Origin: Baylisascaris procyonis
Taxonomy: Eukaryota; Nematoda; Chromadorea; Rhabditida; Ascarididae
Reading direction: 5' to 3'
DNA length: 64,000 bases
NCBI GenBank assembly: GCA_037389465.1
Contig: JAZARR010000082.1
Coordinates: 5,816,501 to 5,880,500, forward strand
Made by a program: the position numbers and the translations under genes. Positions within the stretch are counted from its first letter, which is position 1, and every line of letters begins with the position of its first letter. Below the pieces are notes generated by a model. The model was given only the letters and a program-made list of their open reading frames with translations, had not been told where the DNA came from and searched no databases. Below, in pieces: positions 37,101 to 50,800 of this stretch.

Positions 37101-37313
37101 GAGTTGGCCAATTTTGAAGATATTCCACTTTCATCCCCATTCGACGAAACGGTAACATTACCGACGTCGACCGACAGATGCGCACCTGAAACGGACCAGA
37201 AGTCTAGACGTTCGTCGTTGTGTCAAGATGATACGTCGCAAAATGCGGCTGCGGGTCTAGCATACAATTCAAAAGCTGATGGTGGTCAAGTGAATTCTGG
37301 GTTCGTTGATTAA
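24452..37313 (+). CDS. Receptor tyrosine kinase with cysteine-rich and FN3-like ectodomain
   Basis: Exons: 24452-24577, 24983-25039, 25571-25759, 26217-26399, 26939-27011, 27567-27667, 27919-28084, ~28750-29056, 29872-29955, 30420-30591, 30886-31075, 31870-32063, 32888-33081, 33475-33591, 35386-35600, 35937-36074, 36690-36858 and 37029-37313 (stop), about 985 residues. A signal peptide is followed by a WAP-like cysteine cluster, FN3-like sheets and a cysteine-bearing juxtamembrane domain. A transmembrane helix ([19 protein letters not shown]) lies in the 30886 exon. The kinase has all key motifs: [39 protein letters not shown] and a long insert after the hinge ([14 protein letters not shown]). 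The tail carries YSYLKL and DYYNV (a YxN Grb2-type site). It resembles the expanded nematode receptor kinases (KIN-16-like); the ligand is unknown. The junction between 28084 and ~28750 does not close in phase. Confidence 0.88.
25121..25174. repeat. (AT)n microsatellite in kinase intron 2
   Basis: 27 AT dinucleotides, between exons 24983-25039 and 25571-25759. Confidence 0.95.
32529..32862. repeat. Degenerate (TTTA)n-like intronic tract
   Basis: Over 300 bp of imperfect TTTA, TTCA and TTAA words just upstream of the exon at 32888. It gives an extremely T-rich approach to the acceptor. Confidence 0.7.
33896..35335. repeat. 513-bp tandem repeat, three copies, in a kinase-domain intron
   Basis: Copies begin at 33896, 34409 and 34922; the third is cut short near 35335. 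Copies are nearly identical over most of their length. They lie in the intron between exons 33475-33591 and 35386-35600. The minus strand is open for long stretches in each copy and reads, for example, IKTVHSDMG and [20 protein letters not shown]. Copy 1 carries a stop after HSDMG that copies 2 and 3 lack. It could be a satellite that spread by unequal crossing over, or a multimerised transposon fragment; I cannot tell which. Confidence 0.85.
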
Positions 37314-38850
37314 TTTATCATTTTTTTAGCGTTCATAGGTAATTGGCTATATTTGTTTTGCACTTTAGCATACCATTAATGATGAAAAAAATCCATAACG
37401 TGGATTACACTTCTGAATGCGCTCAATCCTATAAGTTATATGTTAAAAGTCTGCAAAGTTGAAAGGAATCGAGTTTGAATCTCTATTGACGTAAGTGCAA
37501 TTCAACGAAAAATTTAGATTTAAGCGATTTGATTTCTAACGTTGTGGTATGATAATGGGGAAGTACTAAAACGATGGAAATATCGGAAATGTTTTATATG
37601 TTTATCGATGCTACCCTTATGAAATGCCCAATACTAATGCCACAAATTAGGCATTTAGATGCTTATCATATTTGTTCTTGCAGATGACGTCTGTGTGTTC
37701 AATATTGATAAGCATTGTCCAAAAAAAAAAAAAAAAAATTACGCAAATGCCATTATTTAAATAGTTACGCTCAATGATAACAATGCCGAATCGTCGATAC
37801 AGTAATAAAGGGAAAAAATGGCTTGAAGACCCTTTAGTGTTCGTTTAATTTTCCCTCAGAAATTTTGCTAATATTTTTTTTCGCGTATAATACTTGTAAT
37901 TTTCGCGCATTTTTGTATATAACTTTAAGCGTTACCTTAACTGGGAATAGCAGAAGCAAAATTTTTCATATTAAAAAAAAATTTACCATTATTTTTTTCT
38001 AATCAGATGCTCAGTTTGTTTCTCCTATTCGCATAGGCTTGCCACAATAGCAAATATGAGCATCTCTTTGATGCATATATTTTCACAGTAATATATTAAT
38101 TTTGCATACGAAGTATAGGTTCGTGTCTTTTAAAGACGATTTTATATTTTACAGGTGTTTTTGCATACTTGTGAAAAGCAACTTTTTCCACCTGTTTATT
38201 GCATTTGATCAATGTTTCGATTTTTCAACTTACTTATGCAAATGTCTTCTTGTACTATTGTAATGGATATTATTCAATGATGCACTCGTTTGTCCCCATT
38301 ACTTTAGTCGATACTGTTAAGGCGACCTTATCAGATTCCTGTAATAGTTAGGAAAAGCGATATTCAAGCTCAAAACACTAGGTAACAATAATGGTTTAGT
38401 AGCCGAACATTTCGCGCCTCGGCGCCGCTTTCAGGAGGGATTTATAGCTGTCACGATTCGATATATGCCGTCCTCTTACAGCATGAGTTCGTCATCTAGC
38501 GAATTTGTTGGTACTGTGTCATTTTCACTCTCGCCACTTGCGCGATTGTTTTTCCCGTTTCGTCTTTTCCCTTGACTTCAATTGTGCGACATCAAAGTGG
38601 ACCCTTACAAAGCCATGATTTATGCTTTCACTAACACACCTTTTCCCATTTTTGAAACACGTGCTTCCATGTAGATTTCAAAGAGGTTATTTTCTTACAA
38701 CGAAAAATCAGATTTGTCTATTAGCATTCGTTCGTAACCATGCACGTAAGATCTGCACAAAACAAGAGATGTTACCTCTTTTTTTACCTCTATGATTGTC
38801 GCACTTCACCTAGCCTTGTTCATGTTCGATACGATTATTCAACAATTTGA
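37314..38850. other. 3' UTR and downstream region of the receptor kinase gene
   Basis: No coding signal. The stretch is T-rich on the + strand up to about 38 kb. An AATAAA at 37804-37809, about 490 nt after the stop codon, is the first clear polyadenylation hexamer. Confidence 0.45.
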
Positions 38851-38863
38851 TCCTATCTACACG

Positions 38864-39490
38864 TGATTTTCTTGATTGTTTTGTTGTTGCTTAATGCATT
38901 TGATATTCCGACGTCATACGGAACTGCCGGAGCAATCGGAATAAATTTCTCGAATAGGGGCAACAATTTAGGGGAAGAATTAAATATACTTTGCGTAATG
39001 CGACTCCCCAAATTCATCTGTTATGTCAAAAATCCAACTTTACTATGGTCGTTGCTCCTCATATAACTTAAAAAATGATAGACGGCTGTATTGTAACCAT
39101 AAAACGCGTCAGTGTTGTAGGAAACGAGCATGCAGTGACTCCTCTTTTGCATATAGCTCAGTAATAGGTGTTTTTCTCTGCTGCATTATATTGCGCGCAT
39201 TTCTTTGCTTCTCATGCCTGATAAACCCACTTCATATTGTGTGCGCCGCACGTAGTCCTTCAATAGTGCCGGGCAAACCCGTGCATTGTTTCACGCCAAA
39301 AGGGCGGCTGCGCGTCTCAATGTCGCGACACTGCACAACAGCGGACATAGCCCCCAAACCTTCTATGACACATTGTTTTTTCTTTATATGTGGCACTATT
39401 CTCGCATGTCACTTCAGCTTTAGTACAGAAGCCGAAATACTACAATTCATTTCTTTCAAAATCATCAATTTCACTACATCGAAAACATGA
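38864..39490 (+). CDS. Doubtful small gene: hydrophobic leader ORF plus cysteine-rich ORF
   Basis: Two overlapping plus-strand frames. The first (38864-39066) opens with a hydrophobic stretch, IFLIVLLLLNAFDIPTSYG, like a signal peptide but with no in-frame ATG. It meets a possible donor (TTTGC/GTAATG) near 38995. The second (39023-39490) is open for 155 codons; its first part has a pattern LYCN-x5-QCC followed by a hydrophobic segment (GVFLCCIILRAFLCFSCLI). That is loosely like single-pass cysteine-rich membrane proteins of the Shisa/WBP1 type, but no PPxY tail is seen. The minus strand is also open over 39250-39370. Real gene, pseudogene or chance are all possible. Confidence 0.25.
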
Positions 39491-41865
39491 AAGATATGAA
39501 TTTCGACTTTAAATGCATGATACACTAGCAATGGAACATTTCATTAAAATTCGTGAACGCATATCAATCTTTCATGCATTAAAATAGCGAGAACAACACC
39601 GACAATAATGCCGATCTTTGAAAATTGACTCATATAATGAGATTTTAAGAAAATTTTACACGTCCAATACAATCGCTTAAATCTTTCCTTCGAAGAGGAT
39701 TTTACCCTCAATGGATTTGCGAAAAACTCGATGATTATATCGCAAACTTGTAGATATGGATGAAAATTTCATTAAATTTGAACGGCCCCCTAGAGAGTAC
39801 CACCCATCGAACGGCAGCGTATAAACCGTTTAGCGAAAGTCAATTGCAGGAGTATGACGGAAACAAAAAAAAAAACGAAACATAACAATCCAAATAAGGC
39901 GCCTTACAGAGGAGAAAGCGCCAAGGCAGATACACAACTCACCATCGGAGTAGGCAAATTTCGTATTTCACCTATCCTATACCTGCCCTATTCAGATCAT
40001 CTTAAAAGGCTTAAAAAGAAGCACAACGTGAGTAAGCCATAACCATACTTCCGATTTCGTTCATTAACGAGCACACTCGAACAGGCGAGCAACGCGGCAA
40101 TCTAGGAAAAACTGCTGAAATACAAAAAATTTCGACTTTTGTGAGTTCAACTCCCTAATTTTTCTAGAAGACAAATAAACAAAAATGCATCATCTTCATT
40201 TACTCCTTGATTGCAGCATTCTCTTCGTTATCCCCTAAAAACCGGCATTTTCTACTTGGAGAGTATTTTGTCTATTTCTTTTTAAAATCTCACCTAGGAT
40301 AACAAAATACACCTAGTGACATTTACAAACTGACTCTAAGTAAGCAAATGCATTAACAATTAAATTTACAAGTGGGAAAAAAAGTCAAACAAATCTATCT
40401 GCCTCGTCTTCTACCATTAAAAAGCGCAATTAAGCAATATCATCAGGCGGCGATACACTACAAATATACTGCACTTTACAAGCCTCATATATATCGAGTT
40501 AAATTATTTTTTACAAGCACAATTATGGCATAAACCAATTACTGTAGGGGACTTCATTTGCCTTAAAAGAAGAATTCGAACGAAAAAAAAATTGTACTTC
40601 TGATAGTGAGTTCAGTGGTTAAAAATTGCTTATCATATGGGAAACAACCTTCTTCTCCCTGTCCCGCTCTTCAGGATTCCAAAGCGAATGAAGTTCCGTA
40701 TGTAGACGTCAGAGTATCAGATCGTCAACATAAAGATCATCCCTTCCTTAAATAGGTAATTTTTAAAGAAGTAACCTATGTCGAATGATCAAACTATATC
40801 TATCTCAAAATGTAGCATACAGCATATCACCGACATTAAGAAACATCGATATAATCAAGCAAACATAGCGACTTTCGATAACGACATAATAAAATTCAAC
40901 CTTTGTTTGAGTCGTTATTTTCCATTTCCGCTGAAGGGAAAAACGATGTGCAAGAGGAATACGCATATCAGAAATATTCTCCCCTCCACTAAACACTTCA
41001 AAAACAAAATATAAGTTTGAATTCATATGATTATATGGACCGCTTTCGACCAAATCACCTTTTCTCGATCCTCTCAAGCCAACTTTCGAGTGAGATACCT
41101 TTAGATAAAACAGTCTAAGCTCTTGAAAAAAAAGGGCGGAACCTCCCTCGCCAACGTTTTCAGCACGCCCATCCTATTCCCATAACCCTCTATACCATTA
41201 TTAAACTCCCATTACAGTGCCGATATAGAAAAAGTAACTCAAATGAATAAACAAAAAATAAACCGCAATTTCGATTTCATACAACTATAGTGCCAACTGT
41301 ATCCGAAAACAATAAAAACCAACTGAGATGAAAAAGCCACAAAGATGAACGCACATAAATACTATACACGATAGCCATCATTTTATGAGGGACTTATTGC
41401 ATGCCGGATATGGGCTCTTATAACCTCTCCCTCCCCCATCCCACAACTGCATAAATAGTTTCCAATCCTGAGCGCATCTACACTCAAATCTCCTCTCTCA
41501 GCGGAGCCATATTCATTAAGTCTTCTCTTCCTCAAATGAGAAGTCATTAACTCATAAAAACTCGAATAAAGTACTTCAACTTCTTAAAAAAAAACAATGC
41601 CTACAGCTATTCCAGTACTCAAATGAATTCCCTTTTTCGCTAATAATAAAGAATTCAATTCAGTCTTCACTATTGGAAATCTAAGTTCAAATCAACGCTA
41701 ATAAGAAGCCCAATCCATCAATCCCATCATCAACTTTATCTCTTTCCCAAACGCAATCTAAAAAATCATACGATATGGGATGCATATTTTGCGAAAAAAG
41801 AACATTACCCAAACAAAAAAGTAACAAAAAGCAAAGTTCGAACAGCAATAAGAAGATGCCGAGGT
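39491..41865. other. Intergenic stretch downstream of striatin
   Basis: A-rich on the + strand with no recognisable gene. A 62-codon plus-strand frame at 39854-40042 runs into a good donor-like site (CACAAC/GTGAGT) but has no partner exon. Part of the stretch is probably the striatin 3' UTR, which would lie just below 41866. Confidence 0.35.
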
Positions 41866-44800
41866 TCACGAATCACTACCAGAGGTGTGTGCATACTTCT
41901 GCGATGCGAATACCTTCGCAAGCCCATCTGCACCCGCCGAGCCAATTAGCGGTCGTGATGGATGAAATGCTACCGACATCACTGCACTGTCGAACTTCTT
42001 ACGATGTGCTGCGATTTCCTTTAATCCCACCTTACTATCATAACTACCAAGTAAACAGATAAACAGAAAAACGTTTGAGTAAGCCTAAAATGGGTTACAG
42101 GGATAATCGATTCATCGCATTTATTAGGCTCTAAACTAAGAAAAAAAACATTGAAAATATTCACCATGGCCAAGTTGGACTTGCCCATACAGTAGCTGAA
42201 AAAAAGAACAAGCAATTCAACAACGAATAAGTCCCGAAACTTTCAAAAACTCAAAACGACCTCTATCTTAAAAACATTGATAGACAATAGCGCCATTGGG
42301 AGCAATAACAATAGCCACTGCGGCGAATCATTCCGCCAGTTTTATTTAATGTGCTTAAAAGGATTTTACGATATGTTTCGCTGCCGCTGCAATTGCAACT
42401 GCTCGTTGGTTCGTGATAAGCATACCGTCTTCACATAGACGATAGGGGAATCGAAGTCGATGATTTCAGTGCTTCAACGATTCTCCGCATAATTTCTCTC
42501 AAAATCCTCATCTATTATAAGAAATAATTGAATACAAAGGTGTTAATTACAACGTCAACTTAAAAACTGTCGCATAAACGTGAATATCTTATGAATAAAA
42601 TTCTATTACCTGAAGACATACTCGTTTCTCCATATTCCATAGCCGAAGTGAACCATCATGGCTACCCGAAAGGAGATATAAACCATTCGGATCGATAGCC
42701 AATGATGAGATCGCCTCTACATGTGCTACGGTTCCATGAATCAATTTACCTAAAAATTTTATCGATATTTCATTTGAACACCTCTTTAACCTTAGTGGCA
42801 GGAATATGCATACCGCTCAAATCGCCTAAATAAAACTTTCAGTTGAATGGACTGGCCACGAAATGACCATGCATGGACTGACCGCAGATAGCCATGAAAC
42901 ATTTCTGTCTTAGCAAATATTACAGGACAACTCAACGGATATACAACTAAAAACATCTTTAGAAAAACTTAAAATAAAAGCTAGGTACTGCTGAACTATG
43001 AAGAGTAACCAGGATCATTGATTTACCTGTATTATTATCGAAGTAACGAATCTTACGATCGTCACCTGCCGTTACGGTGACCGGCATTGTCGGATGCGAC
43101 AATATCTTCGTAATGCGACCGGCATCCTCTGGAAAATTCATCTATCCGTATCGAAAGCCGCATCACCGATAATATCATGGCAACGTTTACCGATCAGTAC
43201 AATGTTGATCCTTATGTGGTTGCACCAGTCGAATTAATAAAGTATAAAATTATTCCACTTTGAACATCGATTATTCAATGAGTTGCACAATTCACCTCTC
43301 GCTAAATCTATGGTGCAATACATGAGTTACCGAGTTAAACATTCCGGAACTCATGACCCCCAACCAACCACGAAACTTACAGCAAACTACAAACTATACA
43401 ACAAGCTATATAGCAGCCCAATACTTCATAACGAAGTAAATGTTTACTTCAAATGATTTTCGCAATTACCACTGCCTTCGCGTGAAATAAATATTTGAAT
43501 TTTTTCATCGTTTCAATCCAAAAAGATTTGAAATATACCATCGCCAAAATCGAATAAAAGAACTGTGCGACCGGTTTCCAAGTCGATAACTGATGCATAA
43601 GAGCGTGTGTAAGCAGCAAGCAATTGCTGTGGTTCAGTTGATACGAAATCGACAGACGTCGGCCGAAGATTCGCTGACGGTGCGCCGAATGTCTTCACAA
43701 GTGTGTCTGCACTCCCTAGAAATGAGCCGATTCCCTTCTCCGTGAATGTCAACTCTCTCTCCCTCCTCCCTTGCTTGAACGTACTCCCCCCTCCTTCCTT
43801 TTATTCCAGTCAATTCTCATCAGGAAAAAAACCTTCTTCTAGTATCGAGATTAGAGATTAAACTCTGTCCGCAAGTTCATTTGTACAGTTACCCGCTTTC
43901 CTCAGCCAATCCCCTAAATTTTTATTGCTCCATCCAAATGGCACTCAAAGTAAGTTGCTTGCACTAGACAAACATAAAGATCATGTCTAATTTTCATTAA
44001 AAATGATGGAGAGCAAACGTTGGTATAAGAAAATCAAAACAATGCAGAACGACCAAAAATGCTTCGTAAATACAGAATAGAACAAACTCGACAAATGCAC
44101 CATAGAAAGATTCTCCCCATGAGATCGAAACATAAACCTTACCCGGTTCCCAAAGTCGAATTGTTCCATCTGCAGATGCACTAACGATACGGTTATCGGA
44201 CGAATGATACGCAATCGACCAGATTGCATCTGTATGACCTTTTAGCTTTTCGGTCAGTACTTTCGGATCTGAATTCAATATAAAACCTCACAGAGCTATA
44301 ATATAACTACTTCGCCTGCTGTCTTTGCGATCGCCGAAGGCGCTAGCCTTTCATGCATTTCCTCGTCTGCTGTGTTTGCGGGCGCCGAAGGCGCGAGACT
44401 GTTATTCGCCATTTCTGATCTGCGGTGTTCGTAATTCGGAACTTTGAATTATTCAGTCCGTGTGAGTCGCATAAAATGCTAGTGTTTATAACAAAATACA
44501 GCAAAAGATACAAATATCTGTAAACATCAATATACGAGAAAAATCGAATCGATTGTTCTGAGAAAAAGTTGCTAAACAAAAATTGCATAAACTTATGAGA
44601 TAGTAAAAATTTCCACCGATATTTAAAAATCACTGAGGTTTAAATCTTGTCTCTGTGCATATTTCTTATTTTGACTGTTACAAGAGGAACGAGAAAGTTT
44701 ATGTGAAAGAATGGTCGGCCACATCGCAGGCTTTCTTTTACTATGCAGTTCTCAATCACAACTTCATTTCGCTCAACATTTGAATACCACATAAATAGTG

Positions 44801-47800
44801 TATCAGAAAAATAGCGCCCATAAATACATCATTTGGAAGATCGAAAGTCCAGGCCCTTGCATCCTAAGATGGAAGGCCGACATACACTTCATTAGATTAT
44901 AAGGTCAAAGATATAGCAACACTCACCATAAGTATCGTAGATATCAGTATTCACTGATGGAACCGACCAACAACAAATAACACCATCGAAGCCACCTGTA
45001 TAGCACATATCTCCTGTTGGAGACATATCCATTGAAAGTATTGGACCACTGCAATAGACATCACTAGAGCCTACATAAGGGAACGGACACATAGACCATA
45101 CCCAACGAATAAGCTATAAGGAGGGAAGTGGACCATGGTCCGCGAATAAGCTGCAAGGAAGGAAGATGCTCACCAAATAAGCTATAACGAAGGAGGTGGA
45201 TCAAGATAGTTTTTCATTCCACGATGATGAACAACAGCAGAGAAATCAACAACTTAAGGTAAATATAAGTACTCACTTGTGACCTCGGAAAGTATACGAC
45301 GGTTCCAATTCTGTAATTGCGACCGATGGAGATGGAACTTGTGCTAAAAAAAAAAAAATCCTCATAACAAGGAAAAGTTAGTTTGTCGGAAGCTCGGAGA
45401 TACTAAAAGAAACATATTTTCGAATCGAAAACTCACAGGCTCTTGCGTTGAGGAATCAACCGAGTAATCAAATCTCACGGCACATCATTTTACTACCTCA
45501 CTGCCATAACAACGTTTATATGCTTTATCATCCGGAATGCGCAATCACACGTTGTGAAATCAGACGTTCATTGTACTTCCTTATTTCGTATTGAATAAAT
45601 GGCTTGAATCTCGTATCTCTTTCTGAATCCTTTCTAAAATGACCTCCTCTAATATTAATAGGTTTGAACACCCTTTTCAAAACAAACATGCGGAAGCAGG
45701 CGACAACAATAAAAATGGATGTTACCAACATAATAAGATATATTCTCTAAATCAACACAACATATGATTCAGCACTAAGCTTGAAAATCAATCAAAGCTT
45801 CAATAGTAGCAATCAAATGAATAAGATGTGACCTCCTTTAGTGGCCTCGGATTTTGGATTGCTCGATGCAAGGTTCCACAATTTTGCAGTTCCATCTTCA
45901 CTTGCAGTCACCAATACTGGCTCTACGGGATGGAATTGCATTACTCGAATACTATCAAAGTGTGAACGCAACGTAAACTTTAGATTCCATCGAATAGCTG
46001 TTGTGTCTTCATCAGGCTGCAATATTTTTACCCCATTAATATACACAGTTCTTTCATACGACTCCAAAATCCATAAAATTAAATTTTGCTTGTGAAATTC
46101 TCGAAAATTTTTTAAACTCAAATATATAAAATGCAAACCGCAGTGAATTCATCCTTTATATCCATATTAGCTTCATCGGCGATCCCGAGAGCAGTGTTTA
46201 TATCCATATAGTCTTTTTTCGATTTACCACCGAATAGTTGCTGGATTTCATCTAAAAATTAATAAAAGCACTTATGGGAGATCACTAATATTCTTACTAG
46301 AAGAAATACGGACCGAAATAAAACATTTCGGCTCGGTGGCATAGATAAAATCCTTCACAAAACGAAATAATGTAACTAATATGACCGACGATTTGATACC
46401 GCGAGATGATAATGGATATATATATATATATCCATATATATATATATATATCCATTATCAACCTCCTCTTCCTCTTCCTCCCTCGCAAAAGGACATTCGC
46501 AACCTCTGTTAGAACTTTACTCTGCCCTTCATCGGAAAAGTTTATGCAAAAACATTGAAATGTAAGTTACCTGCAGGAACATCCCTTTTAACATCATCGT
46601 GCCCCATACGGAACATTTGATGAAGTGAACTTTTGCCAGGTGATGTCGATTCGCTTTGGCTATTGCTTCTTTTGCGTTCCTGCTCTGATCTTAATCACCA
46701 ATACTCAGTACGCTTTCAATACGAATAAATAAGCATCGCATTAAGCAAACAATATTTCCCCCTTCCAATTTACAAAATTATATCAACGCAATTAAATAAA
46801 AATATTCCCCAAAAATGGATGCCGCTCTCGCTTGAATCCTAAATGGCAATCAAACAAACGACTCCATATAACTGCAGCAAATCTCAACAATGATCAACCA
46901 TATACACCACATAGCACTCCCTACCCCCCCCCCCCCCCCCCACCTATCTTTAATCGTTCTCACTCATCTCTTTATCAAACGAAGAGGAAATCTTGTGGAA
47001 GAAAAAACAATAATATATCAAAATTTAGTACTATAATGTTCCCACTTCAAATAACGCAATCCTCTATGAAGTTTGCAGAGATAAAAAAAAAAAAATAAAC
47101 GAATAAATAGAACGCATACCTGAATTTCTCTTTCATTTGGTTGATAGCACTTTGATTAACACTCCATTCATCTGAACTTTCTGCTCGTTTCTTGGCGCTG
47201 CCAATCGATGGTTTATCCTCTTTGAGGAACGAGAACTCACCTAACGCGTCGACCGTTTCTGGATCGAGACCATCCTTGCCTCCTTTCTTTAATCTATCTT
47301 CATCATCCGATTCACTAAAATAATCAACCAAAGTAAAACTAACGGGATTCATAAACGAACTTTTATACTAATATTACTTCGATGGAAACGAAAAACTATG
47401 AGATGAAACGTCATAATGACAGCCGTTTATCTTAGCGATGCAATCTGCACATGCATGCACATTGCAAACGATTCTCACCTATCATCAGTAGTTGCATGAT
47501 TTGGTACGTCTCCTTTTTTCTTGTTCAAAAACTGTGCCACTTCCATAACAGCACGATCAGTCTCTTGCAAAGCCTTTGCAGCCGCTTGCCGTGAATCACT
47601 GCAACGACAGACTCACGTTCATAAGAGATACAACGATAACTTCATCAACTCTCTATAGTACATTTTATGCCAAATTGCTCAACAACGATTTCTCCCTTCA
47701 GGTTAGGTCTCATCTCATCTGCCTATTGTAGTCATGCATATCCCTGCCCATTGACTCTTTCATAAAATACCTCGTAAGTTCATTAAAGCAACTCGTTCTG

Positions 47801-50800
47801 AGCACGCAAAATTACAAGCACTAACCTGTGGCCGTCTGTTCCCGGCCAATCACCTGGTGGAACCAGTCCAAGAAGGTTTTTAGCGCGGAATGAACGCACA
47901 TCAAGGATTGCCTCGCTATATCCGATTTCCTAAAAGAATCTTTCAAATTAATCACAAAATAGCGGGTTGCACCTTCCGTTCTATTTTCCATTATTCACCC
48001 TCGGTTCACCTCTCTTATCTCATTATTTTATTTCAAATTACCTTGCATAAGGCAGCCAAGCATATAACAAAAACAAATGAGCATAATTAATTCATAGCGC
48101 TCAATATATATTGAAAAATCTTAAAACCCTTTTTGCCCGTACTATTAAGTAACGTTTACATCTTTTATTGTTTCCCTACTCATGAGGCAAACGTTGGAAG
48201 GTAAACAGATTTCAGAACATATTTCAATGAAATATAATCATAAGAAGTGACCATCAACGCATAGGCTATAGAATAATAACTTTAAAACAGCAGCGAATAC
48301 TCATACCTAATAGTGCAATCGAAGAAATAGCAACCAATAATAATAACGTTATGGAAATAAACCTGCAGATATTGTCTCAATAATGCTCTCGCTTCTCGAA
48401 AACTATTCGCACTGCTGCATTGCCCCGAATATGCATCGACGTCAAGTGGTACCTGATTGTCCACTTCTGCAAATAATCTTATTTCATCTCATATATTCAG
48501 TTTTAATTTTTTTTTTTTGCAAGAATCCTCCCAACACTCAATTAAAAATCCATTTTCACAATCAACAATAACCATTTCCCAATGAAAATCACATATCAAA
48601 AGATAAACCTATAAAGAAGGGGCGGACGGGCACTCATCTTTAGCTAAAGCGCCATCTTATTCGTCATTCAAAAAACCAAACTTTCTAAGCACCCGTCGAA
48701 TATTTCAACCATCTTATTTCAATCTATTCTGAGAAATTTGTTTTGAAAAGAAAAAAGCCTTCAACATATTGCTGCAACAACGAGTTCCACATCTCGGTTG
48801 AGCAATCCTAGTCAAAATTGAATTAAATTAACAACAAACCGCTGTGTGCATCGTCCGTATTTTGCTCGGTATCCGGTTCTTGTCCGTTATGTGTGAGACG
48901 ATAATTTTTAGCTCTAAAATATGAAAATTTTTACACTTAGAAGAGAAATTTTCAGGATTTTTTTAGGAAAACAGAAGATTCGATTCACACAAAAAAACCC
49001 GAAACCTGATGAAGATAAGAAAGCACCCCGACTTTCACTATGAATTCACTAAAGGCTTCATCATCCCGAAAATGCGAAAAAAAAAAAAAAAAGATTTTGA
49101 ACCCATCTCAACCAACTTCATTACGCCCATTCTACAAAGCATATTTGTTGTAACCAGCAGCGACGGCATGAAAGGATCTAGTGCAGACTGAGGGCAAGAG
49201 TCGATAACCTCTATCGATGCCGATATGCAAGAGCACAAGCGAGATAGAATAAGTTTACAGAGGAGCAACATGGTCGCCAAACACGAGAAGTCGAGCTAAA
49301 GATCAAAAGCATCCAAACGGGCCGAAGCCCGATTTGTATAGGCCCCACATGTCGCGTGGGGTGGCACAGTGACTTTATATGACGAACAATGAACCAGAAT
49401 CGACTATACGACTAAACGTCATCAATGCAGTGTTGGATCACAAATATTATCTTGGGTTGACTCATCGGGGCCATGCTCAAAAATAACTTCATCTCACAAA
49501 ACCTCCTTTTAGCACAGTTCGTTAACATCGGGAAGTAGGATAACCCGTGTCAGTAGAGTCAATGAATTAACTCAGATAACAAACAGCATGCCTCGATCTC
49601 CCCTCTCCCTTCCAACCCCTTTCCTGCGCACAAAAAACCCAACTTGTCTTCGACAAATCCGCTAGAGCCACCTAAAATAATAAACATCTCATGAAAAAAA
49701 AAACTGAAATCCATAGCACAGTTTTATGTTTCTCAACATGAAATTTAAAACACAAACAAAAAAGCCTTAATCAAATGTGTGATAAAATTTCTAAGAAAGA
49801 GAAATTATTCTTCAAAAGCCGATTTCCAACAAAAAAAAGGCACCGCTCTTGTTTAAGGCTATATTCGAGCATTTTGATCCTTCGAATGAGATCAGCTTTC
49901 AAGTTCTCCTGCCCTTTGCGTTCACCTTGAAGAAAGCTTATTCGGGCCTGAAATCAAAAATAAATTCATAAAATAAAAGCAAAGAAACATCCTCAAGAAA
50001 TTTTCACATTTTCTAATAAAATGCTACATGAAAGCCCTTCAACTTCAAGGTACAAAAAGTCTTAGCAAGCTACAATGCGACTAAGCTAATGCATGTATGC
50101 GTTCAATCAATAATATTAGTTCATATCATGAACTTCCATGCGACCGACCTATACGAAGTAGGGGCCGATCTAAAGACCGCAACGACGAACAGGATCAGTG
50201 GGGCTTTCTTTTTTATTCGTAACAAATGCTTTCTTGATCGAAATAAACAAATAAATAAATAAATAAATAAACAAATTTTCCATTAAATCCAGAAAATAAA
50301 ACCATAATTATATGCAATTTGAGCCAATGATTTTTATTAGCTAATGAACAAAATAAACTGCACTATGGAAATAGCGAAGTCAGAAGGAAGAGAGGGGAAG
50401 AGGATTCTGACTGGCAAAAGAACCTCCATTGCTTGTAATGCTTTTCTTTCCCTCTCAAATATTGTTTCAAGACGTTTGCATAGCATCCACTCCCTTTCTC
50501 CTCCCCCTTTGGTCTTCCCTCTTGATAACACTTCAACCGTAAGCGAAAATGTCGCCCAACAAAAAAAAAAAAAAAAAAACAAAAAACAAACAAACCTGGA
50601 GTTCGGCACGTTCCATTTCCCATTGTGCACGTTCCATTTCATAACGACTCCACTCATGTTGCACATAATGCAATACGCCGTGCATCGTGTAAGGCACTCG
50701 ACGTGCCTATGAATAAATCACTGTTTTAAATGATCATCGATTCAATTAGCTCGATTAGAAATCACCAACAATTCTCAACGAGTGATTTTAACTGTTCCCA

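Noticed and set aside
42021..42480. A terminal striatin exon at about 42395-42500 (frame reading EIMRRIVEALKSS)
   Set aside because: It does not match the last WD40 blade. The exon at 41866-42018 reads AHRKKFDSAVMSVAFHP and closes in phase.
50337..50712. ORFs of 86-122 codons on both strands
   Set aside because: They are shadows and read-through of the striatin coiled-coil exon 50596-50706 and its T-rich acceptor region.
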